From contig SCUS01000147.1 of assembly GCA_004297725.1 (NCBI GenBank), positions 1 through 64,000 of the forward strand: a DNA stretch of 64,000 nucleotides, read 5' to 3'. How positions within the stretch are numbered: the stretch's first letter is position 1; each line of letters opens with the position of its first letter. Below are positions 28,137 through 37,153 of the stretch, piece by piece. This stretch comes from Myxococcaceae bacterium. GTDB taxonomy: Bacteria > Myxococcota_A > Polyangia > Polyangiales > Ga0077539. Under the pieces are notes generated by a model. The model did no database searches. It worked only from the letters and a program-made list of their open reading frames with translations, and was not told the DNA's origin. A program made the translations under genes and the position numbers.

Positions 28137-29222
28137 ATGGGATATTCGACGCGGACCATGGCTCCTGTCCGCGCATCCTCCTGGCTCGCCTCGACCCTCC
28201 TCCTCGCCCTCGGCTGCTCGAGCGAGGTCGCCAATCCGAACCCCGTCGACGCAGGCACCGACGCCCCCGCGGTCGATGCCCCCGCGGTCGATGTTCCGGT
28301 CGATGCGGGCCGCCCGATGCGCAGCCCGCAGCCCATCTTCGGGGCCTGCGACAGCGCCGCCGAGTGCCGCGACGGCATGATCTGCCGCCGCGCCGCCGAC
28401 ACGGGCCTCCCCGGGGGGCAGTGCAACCGCGAGTGCACCCGCGACGACGAGTGCGTGCTCTTCCTGCCGGGTGGCAAGCCCATCGACGGCTTCTGCCAGG
28501 CCGCCGACCGCGAGGGCCGCCGCTACTGCGCCCGCGTCTGCGCCAACGGCATCGACTGCGAGCGCGACGGCTACACCTGCCAGGGCATCAACGCCGGCAC
28601 CATCAACGCCGTCAACATCTGCATCCCGGTCTGCACCGCCACGAGCTGCATCGACGGCACCGTGTGCGACCACGAGTCGGGCCGCTGCCGCCCCGCCGGC
28701 GCCCCCGCCCCGACGGGCCGCACCCTCGGCCAGTCGTGCGTCGCCAACACCGACCCCGCGATGACCGCCGCCACCGTGTGCCAGTCGGGCCTCTGCAACC
28801 CGCAGGTGACCCGTGACTCCACCGGCGCGCCCTTCCAGACCGGCAACAACGGCGGGTTCTGCGTGAGCCGCTGCATCCTCCCGCAGGGCTACAACTCCTC
28901 CAACATCTGGACGGACATGGAGCTGCCGCGCAGCAACTGCCCCGCCAACGGCATCTGCTTCATCAGCCGCACCTTCGCCGAAGGCGACCTCGGCACCTGC
29001 GTGCAGTCCTGCACCCAGGACAGCGACTGCCGGGTGAGCGAAGGCTACGCCTGCCGCAAGACCTTCCGCGTCACGGCCACCCGCACCCGCACCTTCGCCA
29101 ACGGCTTCTGCGAGCCCTTCGACTGCGCCGCCACCGGCGCCCGCGCCTGCCCGACGGGTTACACCTGCCGCCGCAGCATGAGCGGCACCACGGTGGTGGG
29201 CGATTGCGTCCCGAGCACTTGA
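28137..29222 (+). CDS. Cys-rich lipoprotein
   Basis: A 361-residue exported protein with a lipobox at LLLALGC (Cys about residue 30), an Asp/Ala/Pro/Val linker (about 38-60), and then 30 or so Cys residues in EGF-like spacings such as CDSAAECRDGMICRR, CTRDDEC and CTQDSDCRV. No enzyme motif was seen. The disulfide-rich pattern is like the Cys repeats in the large lipoprotein at the right end of the window. It is followed closely by a thioredoxin-like lipoprotein, which could support its folding or redox state, but that is inference. Confidence 0.85.
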   Translation: MGYSTRTMAPVRASSWLASTLLLALGCSSEVANPNPVDAGTDAPAVDAPAVDVPVDAGRPMRSPQPIFGACDSAAECRDGMICRRAADTGLPGGQCNRECTRDDECVLFLPGGKPIDGFCQAADREGRRYCARVCANGIDCERDGYTCQGINAGTINAVNICIPVCTATSCIDGTVCDHESGRCRPAGAPAPTGRTLGQSCVANTDPAMTAATVCQSGLCNPQVTRDSTGAPFQTGNNGGFCVSRCILPQGYNSSNIWTDMELPRSNCPANGICFISRTFAEGDLGTCVQSCTQDSDCRVSEGYACRKTFRVTATRTRTFANGFCEPFDCAATGARACPTGYTCRRSMSGTTVVGDCVPST

Positions 29223-29278
29223 GTGTGAACATCCTGCGCATCCCTTCACCGCCCCACCGCCTTCCCCCGAGGAGCACC

Positions 29279-29971
29279 ATGAAGACTCTCGCGTTCGCCT
29301 TCGCGCTTTCCACCCTTGCCCTCGCCGGATGCGGCGACAGCAGCAGCACCGGGGTGACGCCGGCGCCCGCGACGGGTACGGATGCGGGCACCGTGGCGGC
29401 GGACACGGGCGTCGTCGCGACCCCCGACGCTGGCGTGACCCCCCCGGCCGAGGCCTACCCCGCGGGCCCCTACGGCTCTCGCGTGGGCGCCCTCTTCCGC
29501 CCCTTCACCCTCACCGCGTGCAACCGCGAGGGCGACGAGGCCCAGTGGCGCTTCGACGGCCCCGACTTCTTCACCAGCCAGCTCACGCTGATCTCCATCT
29601 CCGCCGCGTGGTGCGTCCCCTGCCAGCGCGAGTCGGCCCAGATGGAGGCCGAGCTCGTGCAGCGCTACGCCGGCCGGGGCGTGCGCATCGTGCAGCTCCT
29701 GGTGCAGAACGTCGACCGCTCGGCCATCTCCGCGCCCACCTGCCGCGCCTGGGCCACGCGCTACGGCCTCAGCTTCCCCGAGCTGATGGACCCGATGTTC
29801 ATCACCCAGCCCTTCGTGCCCAACACGGCCTTCCCGGGCAACATCATCGTCGACCGCTGCGGCCGCATCCGCTGGCGCGAGTACGGCAGCGAGAACGGCC
29901 TCACCTCGATGCGCACCGCCATCGACGAAGTGCTGGCAGATCCGCGCTACCCGGCCTGCCCGACCGAGTAA
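29279..29971 (+). CDS. thioredoxin-like (TlpA/ResA type) lipoprotein
   Basis: A 230-residue lipoprotein: MKTLAFAFALSTLALAGC is the signal, followed by an Ala/Thr/Asp-rich linker to about residue 60 and a thioredoxin-fold domain with the redox pair in AAWCVPCQRES (Cys about 118 and 121). Family members carry out thiol-disulfide exchange outside the cytoplasmic membrane. The start is the ATG at 29279, which has GAGGAG upstream and gives the signal peptide directly; a frame open further upstream is less likely. It is 15 bp before the beta-barrel gene. Confidence 0.88.
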   Translation: MKTLAFAFALSTLALAGCGDSSSTGVTPAPATGTDAGTVAADTGVVATPDAGVTPPAEAYPAGPYGSRVGALFRPFTLTACNREGDEAQWRFDGPDFFTSQLTLISISAAWCVPCQRESAQMEAELVQRYAGRGVRIVQLLVQNVDRSAISAPTCRAWATRYGLSFPELMDPMFITQPFVPNTAFPGNIIVDRCGRIRWREYGSENGLTSMRTAIDEVLADPRYPACPTE

Positions 29972-29986
29972 TCTCCGCGCACCACC

Positions 29987-32014
29987 GTGCGTCCTCGCTC
30001 CGTCGCCTTCGCGCTCCTCTCCGTCACCCTCTCCGCCACGCTTCCGAGCACGGCCCTCTCCCAGGGGCTCGTCGCGCGGCTGCCTGGCCTCGGTCCGACG
30101 GCGTTCACGATCACCAACACCAGCCTGCTGCGGTACCGCGGGTCGAACTTCGACCAGAACCTCCACGACGACCACTTCGGCTCGTTCACCGAGCGCCTCG
30201 ACCTCGCGGCCACCTCGGCGCCCTGGCGGCTCTACCTGCGCGTCGACGCCTTCTCGCCCTTCAACCACGACAGGTCGTGCACCGAGGACGAGGTCTCGCT
30301 CTGCTACCTCCGCTCCAACTACCGCCCGGGCAGCTCGGACAGCACCCGCTTCGCGGCCTCCGATCGCTTCCTGCTGCGCTCGCTCCCGGAGCGCCTCTCG
30401 CCGATGCCCGAGCGCCTCTCGCTGCGCTACCAGCGAGGGGACATCACCGCCGAGGTCGGGGACTTCTACCAGGTCTTCGGCCGCGGCCTCTCGCTGGCCT
30501 TCCGCAAGGTCGACCCCATCGGGCTCGACACCACCCTGCGCGGCGGCCGCCTGGAGATCGACCGGGGGCGGCTCACCGCGCGCGCCTTCGCGGGCTACAG
30601 CAACCCGCAGAACCTCGACCCCATCTCCCTCTCCATCTTCGACGACCCGTCCGACCTGCTCGCCGGGGGATCGCTCTCCGCCAGGGTCGGCCCCGACGAG
30701 GACATCGAGGTCTCGGGCCACGTGGTGCACACCAGCTTCGAGCTCCTCGCCGACCAGCGTCGCCAGGACGACGTCGACATCGGAGGGTGGCGCGTGGAGC
30801 TGCCCTCGCTCCTCGACGGCGCCCTCTCGCTCTACGGCGAGATGAACATCCTGCGCCGCGCCTCCCGCACCGGCCGCGCCTCGCAGGACGACAGCCTCCC
30901 CCCGTCGCGCACCACCAACGGCCGCGGCATCTACGTGGCCGCGCAGCTCAACCGCGGTCGCTTCACCGTGCTGGCCGAGTGGAAGGACTACACCCACTAC
31001 CTGCTGGCGCCGACGGAGGCGTCCAACAGCGCGCCCCGCGACGTGGCGAGGGTGTACAGCGCCGCCCCCTCGCTGGAGCGCGACGACCAGCGCATCTTCA
31101 CCAACGCCAACACCCGCGGGGGGAGGGTGCGCGTGGACTACACCGTCGCCCCGTCGCCGTGGATCTTCACCCTCAACTCGGTGATGTACGGCTGGGCCGA
31201 GACCGCGGACAGCCTGGGCAACGAGCTCGACCCGTGGGACCCGTCGCACGGGCTCATCACCTCGCACACCTACCTCGCGGTGCGCCGTCGGTCGCGCCCG
31301 GTGGCGAGGCCCTCGGCGGCGCCGTCGGCGGGTGATCCCAGCGCGCCCGCGAGGGGCGGCGGGACCCCGGCCGCGGCGGGCAGCGCGGGGGGCGTGGTGC
31401 CGGGCGCGGCGGGCCTCGGGGGGGCGAGCGTGACCCGCGTGGCGAGAGGGGACTTCAACCTGGTCGCGAGCGTGGGGTATCGCCGGGAGTTCTACGCGGG
31501 CTCCGATCGGTCGTCGGGCGCGCTGCCGCCGCAGTGGCAGGCGGGCGACCTGAAGCACGAGAGCCTCCAGGCGGACTTCGACATCGCGCTGCCGGTGGGC
31601 GCCAACGACTCCATCGAGCTGCGGGTCGACCACCGCTTCGAGCGCAACTACACCGCCGACCGGCTCACGGGCTTCGACCTCGACCAGCTCACCACGGGCG
31701 CCCGAGGGGGCGTCGCGCTGTCGTGGTCGCACGGGCTGCCGCTGGTGGTGAGCGCGTCGCTGCGCTGGGACAACACCACGCGCCCCATCGGGCAGCGGGG
31801 CCTCGGCGATCAGTCGCTGGGCCTGGTGAGCACGGGCCTCCCGCTGCTGCCGGTGCTCTTCCCCTCGATGGAGGTGCGGTGGAACTTCACCCTCAGCAAC
31901 TTCATCCGGGTCTTCGGCGGCATGACCCCGGGCGGCCGGGTGTGCTCCGGGGGCGTGTGCCGGGACGTCCCGCTGTTTCAGGGCGCCGTGGCGGAGCTGG
32001 TGCTGAGAATCTGA
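29987..32014 (+). CDS. predicted outer-membrane beta-barrel protein (DUF6029-like)
   Basis: A 675-residue protein with a cleavable signal ending in a Ser-Gln region (STALSQG), then alternating aromatic/polar beta strands such as RLYLRVDAFSPF, FTVLAEWKDYTHYLL, SLQADFDIALPVG and a C-terminus that ends in a strand (AELVLRI). The region GDFYQVFGRGLSLAFR resembles the DUF6029 outer-membrane family, as I recall it. An Ala/Pro/Gly-rich stretch near residues 430-480 would be an extracellular loop. It starts with GTG and is 15 bp behind the thioredoxin-like gene. The substrate is unknown. Confidence 0.75.
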   Translation: MRPRSVAFALLSVTLSATLPSTALSQGLVARLPGLGPTAFTITNTSLLRYRGSNFDQNLHDDHFGSFTERLDLAATSAPWRLYLRVDAFSPFNHDRSCTEDEVSLCYLRSNYRPGSSDSTRFAASDRFLLRSLPERLSPMPERLSLRYQRGDITAEVGDFYQVFGRGLSLAFRKVDPIGLDTTLRGGRLEIDRGRLTARAFAGYSNPQNLDPISLSIFDDPSDLLAGGSLSARVGPDEDIEVSGHVVHTSFELLADQRRQDDVDIGGWRVELPSLLDGALSLYGEMNILRRASRTGRASQDDSLPPSRTTNGRGIYVAAQLNRGRFTVLAEWKDYTHYLLAPTEASNSAPRDVARVYSAAPSLERDDQRIFTNANTRGGRVRVDYTVAPSPWIFTLNSVMYGWAETADSLGNELDPWDPSHGLITSHTYLAVRRRSRPVARPSAAPSAGDPSAPARGGGTPAAAGSAGGVVPGAAGLGGASVTRVARGDFNLVASVGYRREFYAGSDRSSGALPPQWQAGDLKHESLQADFDIALPVGANDSIELRVDHRFERNYTADRLTGFDLDQLTTGARGGVALSWSHGLPLVVSASLRWDNTTRPIGQRGLGDQSLGLVSTGLPLLPVLFPSMEVRWNFTLSNFIRVFGGMTPGGRVCSGGVCRDVPLFQGAVAELVLRI

Positions 32015-32036
32015 GCGGGAGAACCGAAGAGGGTCG

Positions 32037-32585
32037 ATGAGTCACAAGCACGAGAGCGATCACAGGCACGACCACAAGCACGGCGTCGACGACGAGGACA
32101 TCGAGGCGCTCGACGGGTCCATCTTCGGGGAGGGGCAGCCCTGCTTCGGGTGCTCGCCGAGCAACCCCGTGGGCATGAAGCTCAGGCCCGTGCGGGTGGG
32201 CCGCGAGGTGACCGTGAGGTACACCGCTCCGCCGGAATTCCAGGGCCCCGCGGGGGTGATGCACGGCGGCCTGGTGACCACGCTGGCCGATGAGCTCGCG
32301 GGCTGGGTGGTCATCGGGGTGCGAAAGCAGTTCGGGTTCACCGGGGCCATCGAGGCGCGGCTGCTCAAGCCCGTGCGCATCGGCGTCGAGGTGCTGGGGC
32401 ACGCGAAGATCGTGAGCGAGAACTCACGGATGCTGAAGATCGACGTGCGCCTCCACCAGTCGGGCGAGGAGGTGTACCGGGGGATGTTCTCCTTCGTGAT
32501 CCTCGACGAGGCCGGCACCGAGCGGGTCATGGGGATGCAGCTCCCGGAGGCGTGGAGGCGCTTCGCCCGACCGAAGGTGGTCTGA
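32037..32585 (+). CDS. PaaI-like hotdog thioesterase
   Basis: A 182-residue protein with an unusual His/Asp/Lys-rich head (first 16 residues include HKHESDHRHDHKHG, a possible metal-binding tail) and a hotdog fold in which GVMHGGLVTTLADELAG is the acyl-CoA thioesterase motif (active-site Asp/Glu region). CFGCSPSNPVG precedes it. It should hydrolyse an acyl- or aryl-CoA thioester. It lies 22 bp after the barrel gene. The TGA at 32585 is followed by about 100 bp without features before the WS/DGAT gene. Confidence 0.85.
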   Translation: MSHKHESDHRHDHKHGVDDEDIEALDGSIFGEGQPCFGCSPSNPVGMKLRPVRVGREVTVRYTAPPEFQGPAGVMHGGLVTTLADELAGWVVIGVRKQFGFTGAIEARLLKPVRIGVEVLGHAKIVSENSRMLKIDVRLHQSGEEVYRGMFSFVILDEAGTERVMGMQLPEAWRRFARPKVV

Positions 32586-32684
32586 GCGCCCTGTCGCAGC
32601 GGCCGCCCGATCGAGGGCCCGAGGGCGCTACGCTGTAGGGAGACCAAAGGGTCGTCGAGCGCTCGTCGCCCCTTCACAGCACCC

Positions 32685-33977
32685 ATGAGCACGCCCTCCA
32701 CGCCATCGCTCTCCCACGCCGACGCCGCGCGCCTGTGGATGAGCTCGCGCGACAACCCCATGGTGGTCACCGCGGTGCTGCCCCTCGACGCGGCGCTCGA
32801 CCTCGCCACGCTGCGCGCCCTCCTCGACGAGCGCCTCGCCGTGCGCCCCCGCTTCCGCGCCCTCATCGAGCTCCCGCGCCTCCCCTGGCACCGCCCCCGC
32901 TGGCGCGAAGACCCTGCCTTCTCCATCGAGCGCCACGTGGAGCGCATCGCCCTCCCGCCCGGCTCCACCGAGGCCGACCTCGCCCGCGCGGTGTCCGAGC
33001 TCGCGAGCCTCCCGATCTCCCTCGATCGCCCCCCATGGCGCGCCTGGATCATCGATGGCGCCGGCTCCGCCTCGGTGCTGGTGGTGCGGGTTCACCACGC
33101 CATCGCCGACGGCATGGCCCTGCTGGGCGTCCTCTTCTCGGTGAGCGACGAGGGCGCCGGGACGCAGCCTCCATCCCCATCCCCGCTGCCTCCGCGGCCG
33201 AGGGCCTCGCTGCCCCCGGCCTCCGAGCTCCTCCGCGGCGCGGCGACCCTGGCCCACCTGCTGACACAGCGCGCCGACAGCTCCGGGCTGCTCCTGGGAA
33301 GCCTCTGCCCCCGCAAGCGGGTGGCGTGGTCGCGCCCGGTCGCCCTGGAGCCCGTGCGCCGCGCCGCGCACGCCGCCGACGCGCACGTCAACGACGTGAT
33401 CCTCGCGGCCCTCGCGGGGGCCCTGCGGAGCGCCCTGGGCCCTGGTCGGGCGCGCCGCACGAGGAGCGTCCACGCGCTGGTGCCGGTCGCGCTCTCCCAC
33501 GCCCCTGGCGACCTGGGCAACCAGTTCGCATCGGTCTTCGTCGAGCTCCCGCTGCACGCCGACTCCCCGGTGGAGCGGCTCTCCCGGGTGCGCGAGTCCG
33601 CCCGCCTCGCTCGCGAGTCCGCCGGGCTCTCCCTCGGCCGCACCCTCGTCGACCTCCTCGGAACCCTCGGCGGCGTCGCCCACCAGGCCGGCGTCCGGCT
33701 GCTCTCCCGCAAGGCCTCCCTCGTCGCCAGCAACGTCCCAGGTCCGCCGGTGCCGCTGCACCTGGGCGGTCGCGCGATCACCGCGCTGCGCTTCGCCGCG
33801 CCGTCTCCGGGCTCCATCGCCCTCTCGGCCAGCGTGGCCAGCTACGCGGGCGAGCTCTCGCTGACCCTCCTCGCCGACGCGCACCTCCGCATCGCTCCCG
33901 ACGTCCTGGCGAGCCTCTTCGTCGACGAGCTCGACGGCCTCGTCTCCCTCCTCGCACCCGAACAGGAACCCTCCTGA
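32685..33977 (+). CDS. WS/DGAT-type acyltransferase
   Basis: A 430-residue wax-ester synthase/diacylglycerol acyltransferase-like enzyme, which esterifies fatty acyl-CoA to a fatty alcohol or diacylglycerol. The catalytic HHxxxDG motif is VHHAIADGM (about residue 143) and the N-terminal LSHADAARLW start is typical. A Pro/Ser-rich loop lies about residues 165-190. It overlaps the alpha/beta hydrolase by one base (TGATG), which suggests co-translation and a joint role in lipid turnover. Confidence 0.88.
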   Translation: MSTPSTPSLSHADAARLWMSSRDNPMVVTAVLPLDAALDLATLRALLDERLAVRPRFRALIELPRLPWHRPRWREDPAFSIERHVERIALPPGSTEADLARAVSELASLPISLDRPPWRAWIIDGAGSASVLVVRVHHAIADGMALLGVLFSVSDEGAGTQPPSPSPLPPRPRASLPPASELLRGAATLAHLLTQRADSSGLLLGSLCPRKRVAWSRPVALEPVRRAAHAADAHVNDVILAALAGALRSALGPGRARRTRSVHALVPVALSHAPGDLGNQFASVFVELPLHADSPVERLSRVRESARLARESAGLSLGRTLVDLLGTLGGVAHQAGVRLLSRKASLVASNVPGPPVPLHLGGRAITALRFAAPSPGSIALSASVASYAGELSLTLLADAHLRIAPDVLASLFVDELDGLVSLLAPEQEPS

Positions 33978-34864
33978 TGGCCTCACGACTCCTCCCTGCG
34001 GCCGACCGCCTCGCCCGGCTCTCGCTCCGGGCGCGCGGCCTCGCGAGCAGCACCGTGCGGGTGCGGGGCCTCGACCTCCACGTCTACGATGGCGCGGGGC
34101 GCGGCAGGCTCCCCACCGTCGTGATGCTCCACGGCCTCGGGGCGGGCGGCGCGTCCTTCGGACCGATGGTCACCGCGCTGCGGCCCCATGTGCGGAGGGT
34201 GATCCTCCCCGAGCTGCCGGGGCACGGCTTCAGCGCGCACCCCGAGGACGGCGGAGACATCACCGCCGACCTCCTCCTCGACGCCATCTCCGACGCGCTC
34301 GACGGCCTGCTCGACGAGCCCGCGATCGTGCTCGGCAACTCCCTGGGCGGCGCCGTCGCCCTCGGCTACGCGCTGCGCCGGCCGGAGCGGGTGCGCGGCC
34401 TGATGCTGGTCTCCCCCGCCGGGGCGAAGATGGAGGCGGACGAGTGGCGCGAGCTGGTCTCGGCCTTCGACCTCACCACGACCGCCGAGGCGAGGCGCTT
34501 CCTCGAGCGCGTGTACCACCGGCCGCCGTGGTTCCTGGCTCTCTTCGCCCATGAGTTTCCCGACGTGCTGAAGAAGCCCGCGGTGCGGCAGATTCTCGCC
34601 AGCGTCACGCCCGAGCACTCGCCCACGCCCGACGAGCTCGCCCTCCTGTCGATGCCCATCCTGCTGCTGTGGGGGCGCTCCGAGCGGCTGCTGCCCGCCT
34701 CGGCGCTGGCGTGGTTTCGCCAGCACCTGCCGCCGCAGACGGTCATCGAGGAGCCCGCGGGCTTCGGCCACGCCCCGCAGCTGGAGCAGCCCGAGCGCCT
34801 CGCCGCGCGCGTGGTCGCCTTCGCCCGGGAGTGCGTGGGATCGGGCGGGGTCTCGACGCGGTAG
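33977..34864 (+). CDS. alpha/beta hydrolase
   Basis: A 295-residue serine hydrolase with an oxyanion loop VMLHGLGAGGASFG, nucleophile in VLGNSLGGAVAL (Ser about 118), acid near LLWGRSERLL and the base His in GFGHAPQLEQPE. Members include lipases, esterases and carbon-carbon hydrolases. Coupling to a WS/DGAT gene makes a lipase or acyl-ester hydrolase the best guess, but the substrate is unknown. It starts with ATG inside the previous stop. Confidence 0.88.
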   Translation: MASRLLPAADRLARLSLRARGLASSTVRVRGLDLHVYDGAGRGRLPTVVMLHGLGAGGASFGPMVTALRPHVRRVILPELPGHGFSAHPEDGGDITADLLLDAISDALDGLLDEPAIVLGNSLGGAVALGYALRRPERVRGLMLVSPAGAKMEADEWRELVSAFDLTTTAEARRFLERVYHRPPWFLALFAHEFPDVLKKPAVRQILASVTPEHSPTPDELALLSMPILLLWGRSERLLPASALAWFRQHLPPQTVIEEPAGFGHAPQLEQPERLAARVVAFARECVGSGGVSTR

Positions 34865-34888
34865 CGCGACGCCGACGCCTGCGATGGG

Positions 34889-34894
34889 TACTGT
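34889..34894 (+). promoter_or_regulatory. TANNNT -10-like element, short leader
   Basis: TACTGT lies 9 bases before the ATG at 34904; no Shine-Dalgarno is present. Confidence 0.45.
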
Positions 34895-34903
34895 CGGTGA
34901 CCA

Positions 34904-35371
34904 ATGGGTCTCTACCGATGTCTCCTCGTCGGGCTCGTGATGACCGCGTGCTCTCGTCGCGCCCCGACCGGGGGGACGCCGCTGGCCGCAGCTCCGACCC
35001 CGCAGCCGATCGCGCAGCCCGCACCGCCGTCCGCTCCGATGAACGCGCCCTCTGCGCCCGACGTCACGGCCGTCGTGCGAGACGCGTCGTCGCCGTCTCC
35101 TGGCGCGTGCGTCTTCGAGGGAGGCACGGCCGGTTGCACACGCTGCATCGTGCGCTCGTGCCGCGTCTCGCTCGCGGCGTGCTGCGCGAGTGACCGCTGC
35201 CGCGCCGGACTCCCGGGGCTCGGCGCGTGCCTCACCAACAACCCTGGAAACGAGAGCGCCCTGACGGGCTGCTGGGACATGTTCAACGCGCAGGGCGGCA
35301 CGGCCGCGCAGCCCACGCTGCGAGAGTGCATGGAGCAGGGCCCTTGCGGCATCTGCGAGGTGCCGCGGTAG
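34904..35371 (+). CDS. small Cys-rich lipoprotein
   Basis: A 155-residue protein with lipobox LVMTAC (Cys about residue 16), an Ala/Pro/Thr-rich linker (about 20-60) and a C-terminal Cys-rich module (about 70-155, a dozen Cys) with CVFEGGTAGCTRC and CGICEVPR. I cannot name the family. It is probably anchored in the membrane and disulfide-bonded. The upstream TACTGT fits a short-leader promoter. Confidence 0.72.
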   Translation: MGLYRCLLVGLVMTACSRRAPTGGTPLAAAPTPQPIAQPAPPSAPMNAPSAPDVTAVVRDASSPSPGACVFEGGTAGCTRCIVRSCRVSLAACCASDRCRAGLPGLGACLTNNPGNESALTGCWDMFNAQGGTAAQPTLRECMEQGPCGICEVPR

Positions 35372-35408
35372 GGCTTACGGGGTACCGCCCGCGGGAGGGT
35401 CGTTGCGA

Positions 35409-35414
35409 TAGACT
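35409..35414 (+). promoter_or_regulatory. TANNNT -10-like element, short leader
   Basis: TAGACT lies 8 bases before the GTG start at 35423. Confidence 0.4.
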
Positions 35415-35422
35415 GCCGCGCC

Positions 35423-36484
35423 GTGCTCGTCGCCCGCTTGCTCCTCGCGCTCGCGCTCGCGGGCTGCGCCAACGCTCCCGCTCCAGCGCCGCAGACGGCG
35501 ACCGCCAGGCACCGCCGCCGTCGCCGTCGACGCCCGCCGCCTTCGTCGGCGCAGTGCGACGCCCTGCGCGCGGAGTCGCAGGCCACCGTCGCTCGGGCGC
35601 TGGGGAGGCGATCGGCGGCGACCTGGCCGGTGCTGGCCTCGCTGGACTGGTGCTCGCCGACGCCGGGCGGTGGGGCCTGGGCGCTGCGCGTCGATGCGCT
35701 CTCGGTGGAGCGTGACCCCGACACCCGCGCGGAGCTTCTCCAGGGGACCTTCTCGCTGGTGCACTCGACGCCGACGGGAGAGCGCAGCGCGGCGCGACCC
35801 TGGAGCGAGGGGATCACCGGGCCGGAGGGCAACCTGGTGTGCGCGGTGGGGGACGAGTGCGTGGCGATCGAGGCCCCGTCGCTCTTCGACCACGACGGCG
35901 ATGGGGAGCCCGAGGTGTTCGTTCGGGTGACGACCGAGCGGCGCGGCGGCCCCAGCACCTTCCACGGGCGGGTGTGGACCTTCCGCGACGGCGCGGTGGA
36001 CGTCTACGCCCCGTCGCGGGAGTGGATGGTCGCCGCGGTGCGCGACGTCGATGGCGACGGTCGCCCCGACCTGCTCACGCATGGGCACTACGTGACCGAG
36101 GCGCCGGGTCCGTGCGGGGAGGCGCCGCACCCGGCGGTGGGTCCGCTGCTGGCCGCGCACGCGCTGCCCGACGGGCGCTTCAGCCTGACGGACGAGGCCG
36201 CGAGGCGCGCCGATCGGGAGCGGTGCCCCGCGCCGACGGGCGACTCCGCGGGCGTGGTGGTGACGACGCCCGGGGGCGGAGTCGACGTGGCGGGGACCTT
36301 CGAGCGGGTGGTGTGCGCGCGGCTGTGGGGCGCGAGCGCGGCGGCGGTGAGCGAGCGGGTGAGGGCGAGCGCGAGGGCGCTACGGGGGGCAGGGAGGCGC
36401 TGCGCGGCGAGGGCGCCGAGCGACGTCGACGTGCTGCTGGAGTGGGCGCAGCAGACGCCGCCGGTGGACCTGCGAGGGGAGTGA
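35423..36484 (+). CDS. lipoprotein with FG-GAP/VCBS-like repeats
   Basis: A 353-residue protein starting at GTG with lipobox LALAGC (Cys about residue 15) and a run of Arg residues (about 29-37) after the anchor. Two Asp-rich calcium-type motifs are seen, DHDGDGEPEVFVRV and VDGDGRPDLLTHG, as in FG-GAP/VCBS beta-propeller repeats. The C-terminus is helical and Ala/Arg-rich. The domain texture suggests a surface or periplasmic protein. Its stop lies 20 bp before the RAYT-associated repeats. Confidence 0.7.
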   Translation: MLVARLLLALALAGCANAPAPAPQTATARHRRRRRRRPPPSSAQCDALRAESQATVARALGRRSAATWPVLASLDWCSPTPGGGAWALRVDALSVERDPDTRAELLQGTFSLVHSTPTGERSAARPWSEGITGPEGNLVCAVGDECVAIEAPSLFDHDGDGEPEVFVRVTTERRGGPSTFHGRVWTFRDGAVDVYAPSREWMVAAVRDVDGDGRPDLLTHGHYVTEAPGPCGEAPHPAVGPLLAAHALPDGRFSLTDEAARRADRERCPAPTGDSAGVVVTTPGGGVDVAGTFERVVCARLWGASAAAVSERVRASARALRGAGRRCAARAPSDVDVLLEWAQQTPPVDLRGE

Positions 36485-36504
36485 GGAGGGGGAGAGGGCG
36501 GGAG

Positions 36505-36621
36505 GTCGTCGGTCGTCGGCCTCGCCCGAAGGGGAGCACTCACCACGTCGTCGGTCGTCGGCCTCGCCCGAAGGGGAGCGACGGCTACGTCGTCGGTCGT
36601 CGGCCTCGCCCGAAGGGGAGC
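36505..36621 (+). repeat. three direct REP-like units, right side of the RAYT gene
   Basis: Three identical 33 bp units lie at 36505-36537, 36547-36579 and 36589-36621, with 9 bp spacers (ACTCACCAC and GACGGCTAC), giving a period of 42 bp. Each contains CTCGCCCGAAGGGGAG, whose complement forms a hairpin with a CTTCGG (UUCG-type) loop, and a duplicated GTCGTCGG. The last two units overlap the 3' end and downstream flank of the transposase gene. Confidence 0.85.
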
Positions 36622-37106
36622 GGCCGATGACGATTCACGTATTCGATCGCGCGCTGGAGTTGGGCTGAAGTGTGGATCGTGCGGAAGTATCCACCCTCCG
36701 ACCAGAATCTCGCGGACGAATCACGAAGCCCGCAGGCACTCAGGAGTCGAGCGCTGTCGTCTCGTAGCTCTTGGAGGATGGTGACCCCCAGCGTCGGAGC
36801 CCCCACGACGGCGTGAAAGTGGGACGAGACCGCCGCAGCAGTGTGGAGAGTCCATCCCCTGGATCGCGAGGTGCTCTCGATGGAGTCGAGGATCAACGCA
36901 ATCATCGGCTCGGTGAGGGCGATGCTCGGGTCTCGCTGGAGTTCGCGTGAGACCGCACGGAGCGCCTCGACTCCTGGACGCGGGACGTTCGTGGTGCCGT
37001 CGCCCCGACGGTGCCAACCGCGCGGGTCACCGGGAAGCCAGGAACCATAGGTGTGCAGAATGATGTGATACGCGAGGGGAAACGAACGAATGACGGTTGA
37101 TGCCAT
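36585..37106 (-). CDS. REP-associated tyrosine transposase (RAYT, Y1_Tnp family)
   Basis: A 173-residue single-domain protein related to IS200/IS605-type HUH transposases but lacking a second gene or classical ends. The N-terminal FPLAYHIILHTYGSWLPGDPRG, the metal-binding HUH-like SSHFHAVVG (His 96 and His 98) and AIEYVNRHR (candidate catalytic Tyr about 156) are typical. RAYTs are thought to mobilise REP palindromes as single-strand DNA. Here the gene is bracketed by inverted arrays of one repeat. The last 11 or so residues and the TAG stop are encoded by a repeat unit and its spacer, so the C-terminus may have been truncated or replaced. It is probably single copy here and could be inactive. 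Confidence 0.82.
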   Translation of the reverse strand: MASTVIRSFPLAYHIILHTYGSWLPGDPRGWHRRGDGTTNVPRPGVEALRAVSRELQRDPSIALTEPMIALILDSIESTSRSRGWTLHTAAAVSSHFHAVVGAPTLGVTILQELRDDSARLLSACGLRDSSARFWSEGGYFRTIHTSAQLQRAIEYVNRHRPLPFGRGRRPTT

Positions 37107-37153
37107 GGTCGGACATCGACGGGTTCCTCATGGGGGTTGCGTCCATGACTGAC

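Noticed and set aside
36505..36621. Three direct 33 bp repeats with short spacers resembling a CRISPR array
   Set aside because: Spacers are only 9 bp and recur in complementary form on the other side of the RAYT gene; no cas gene is near.
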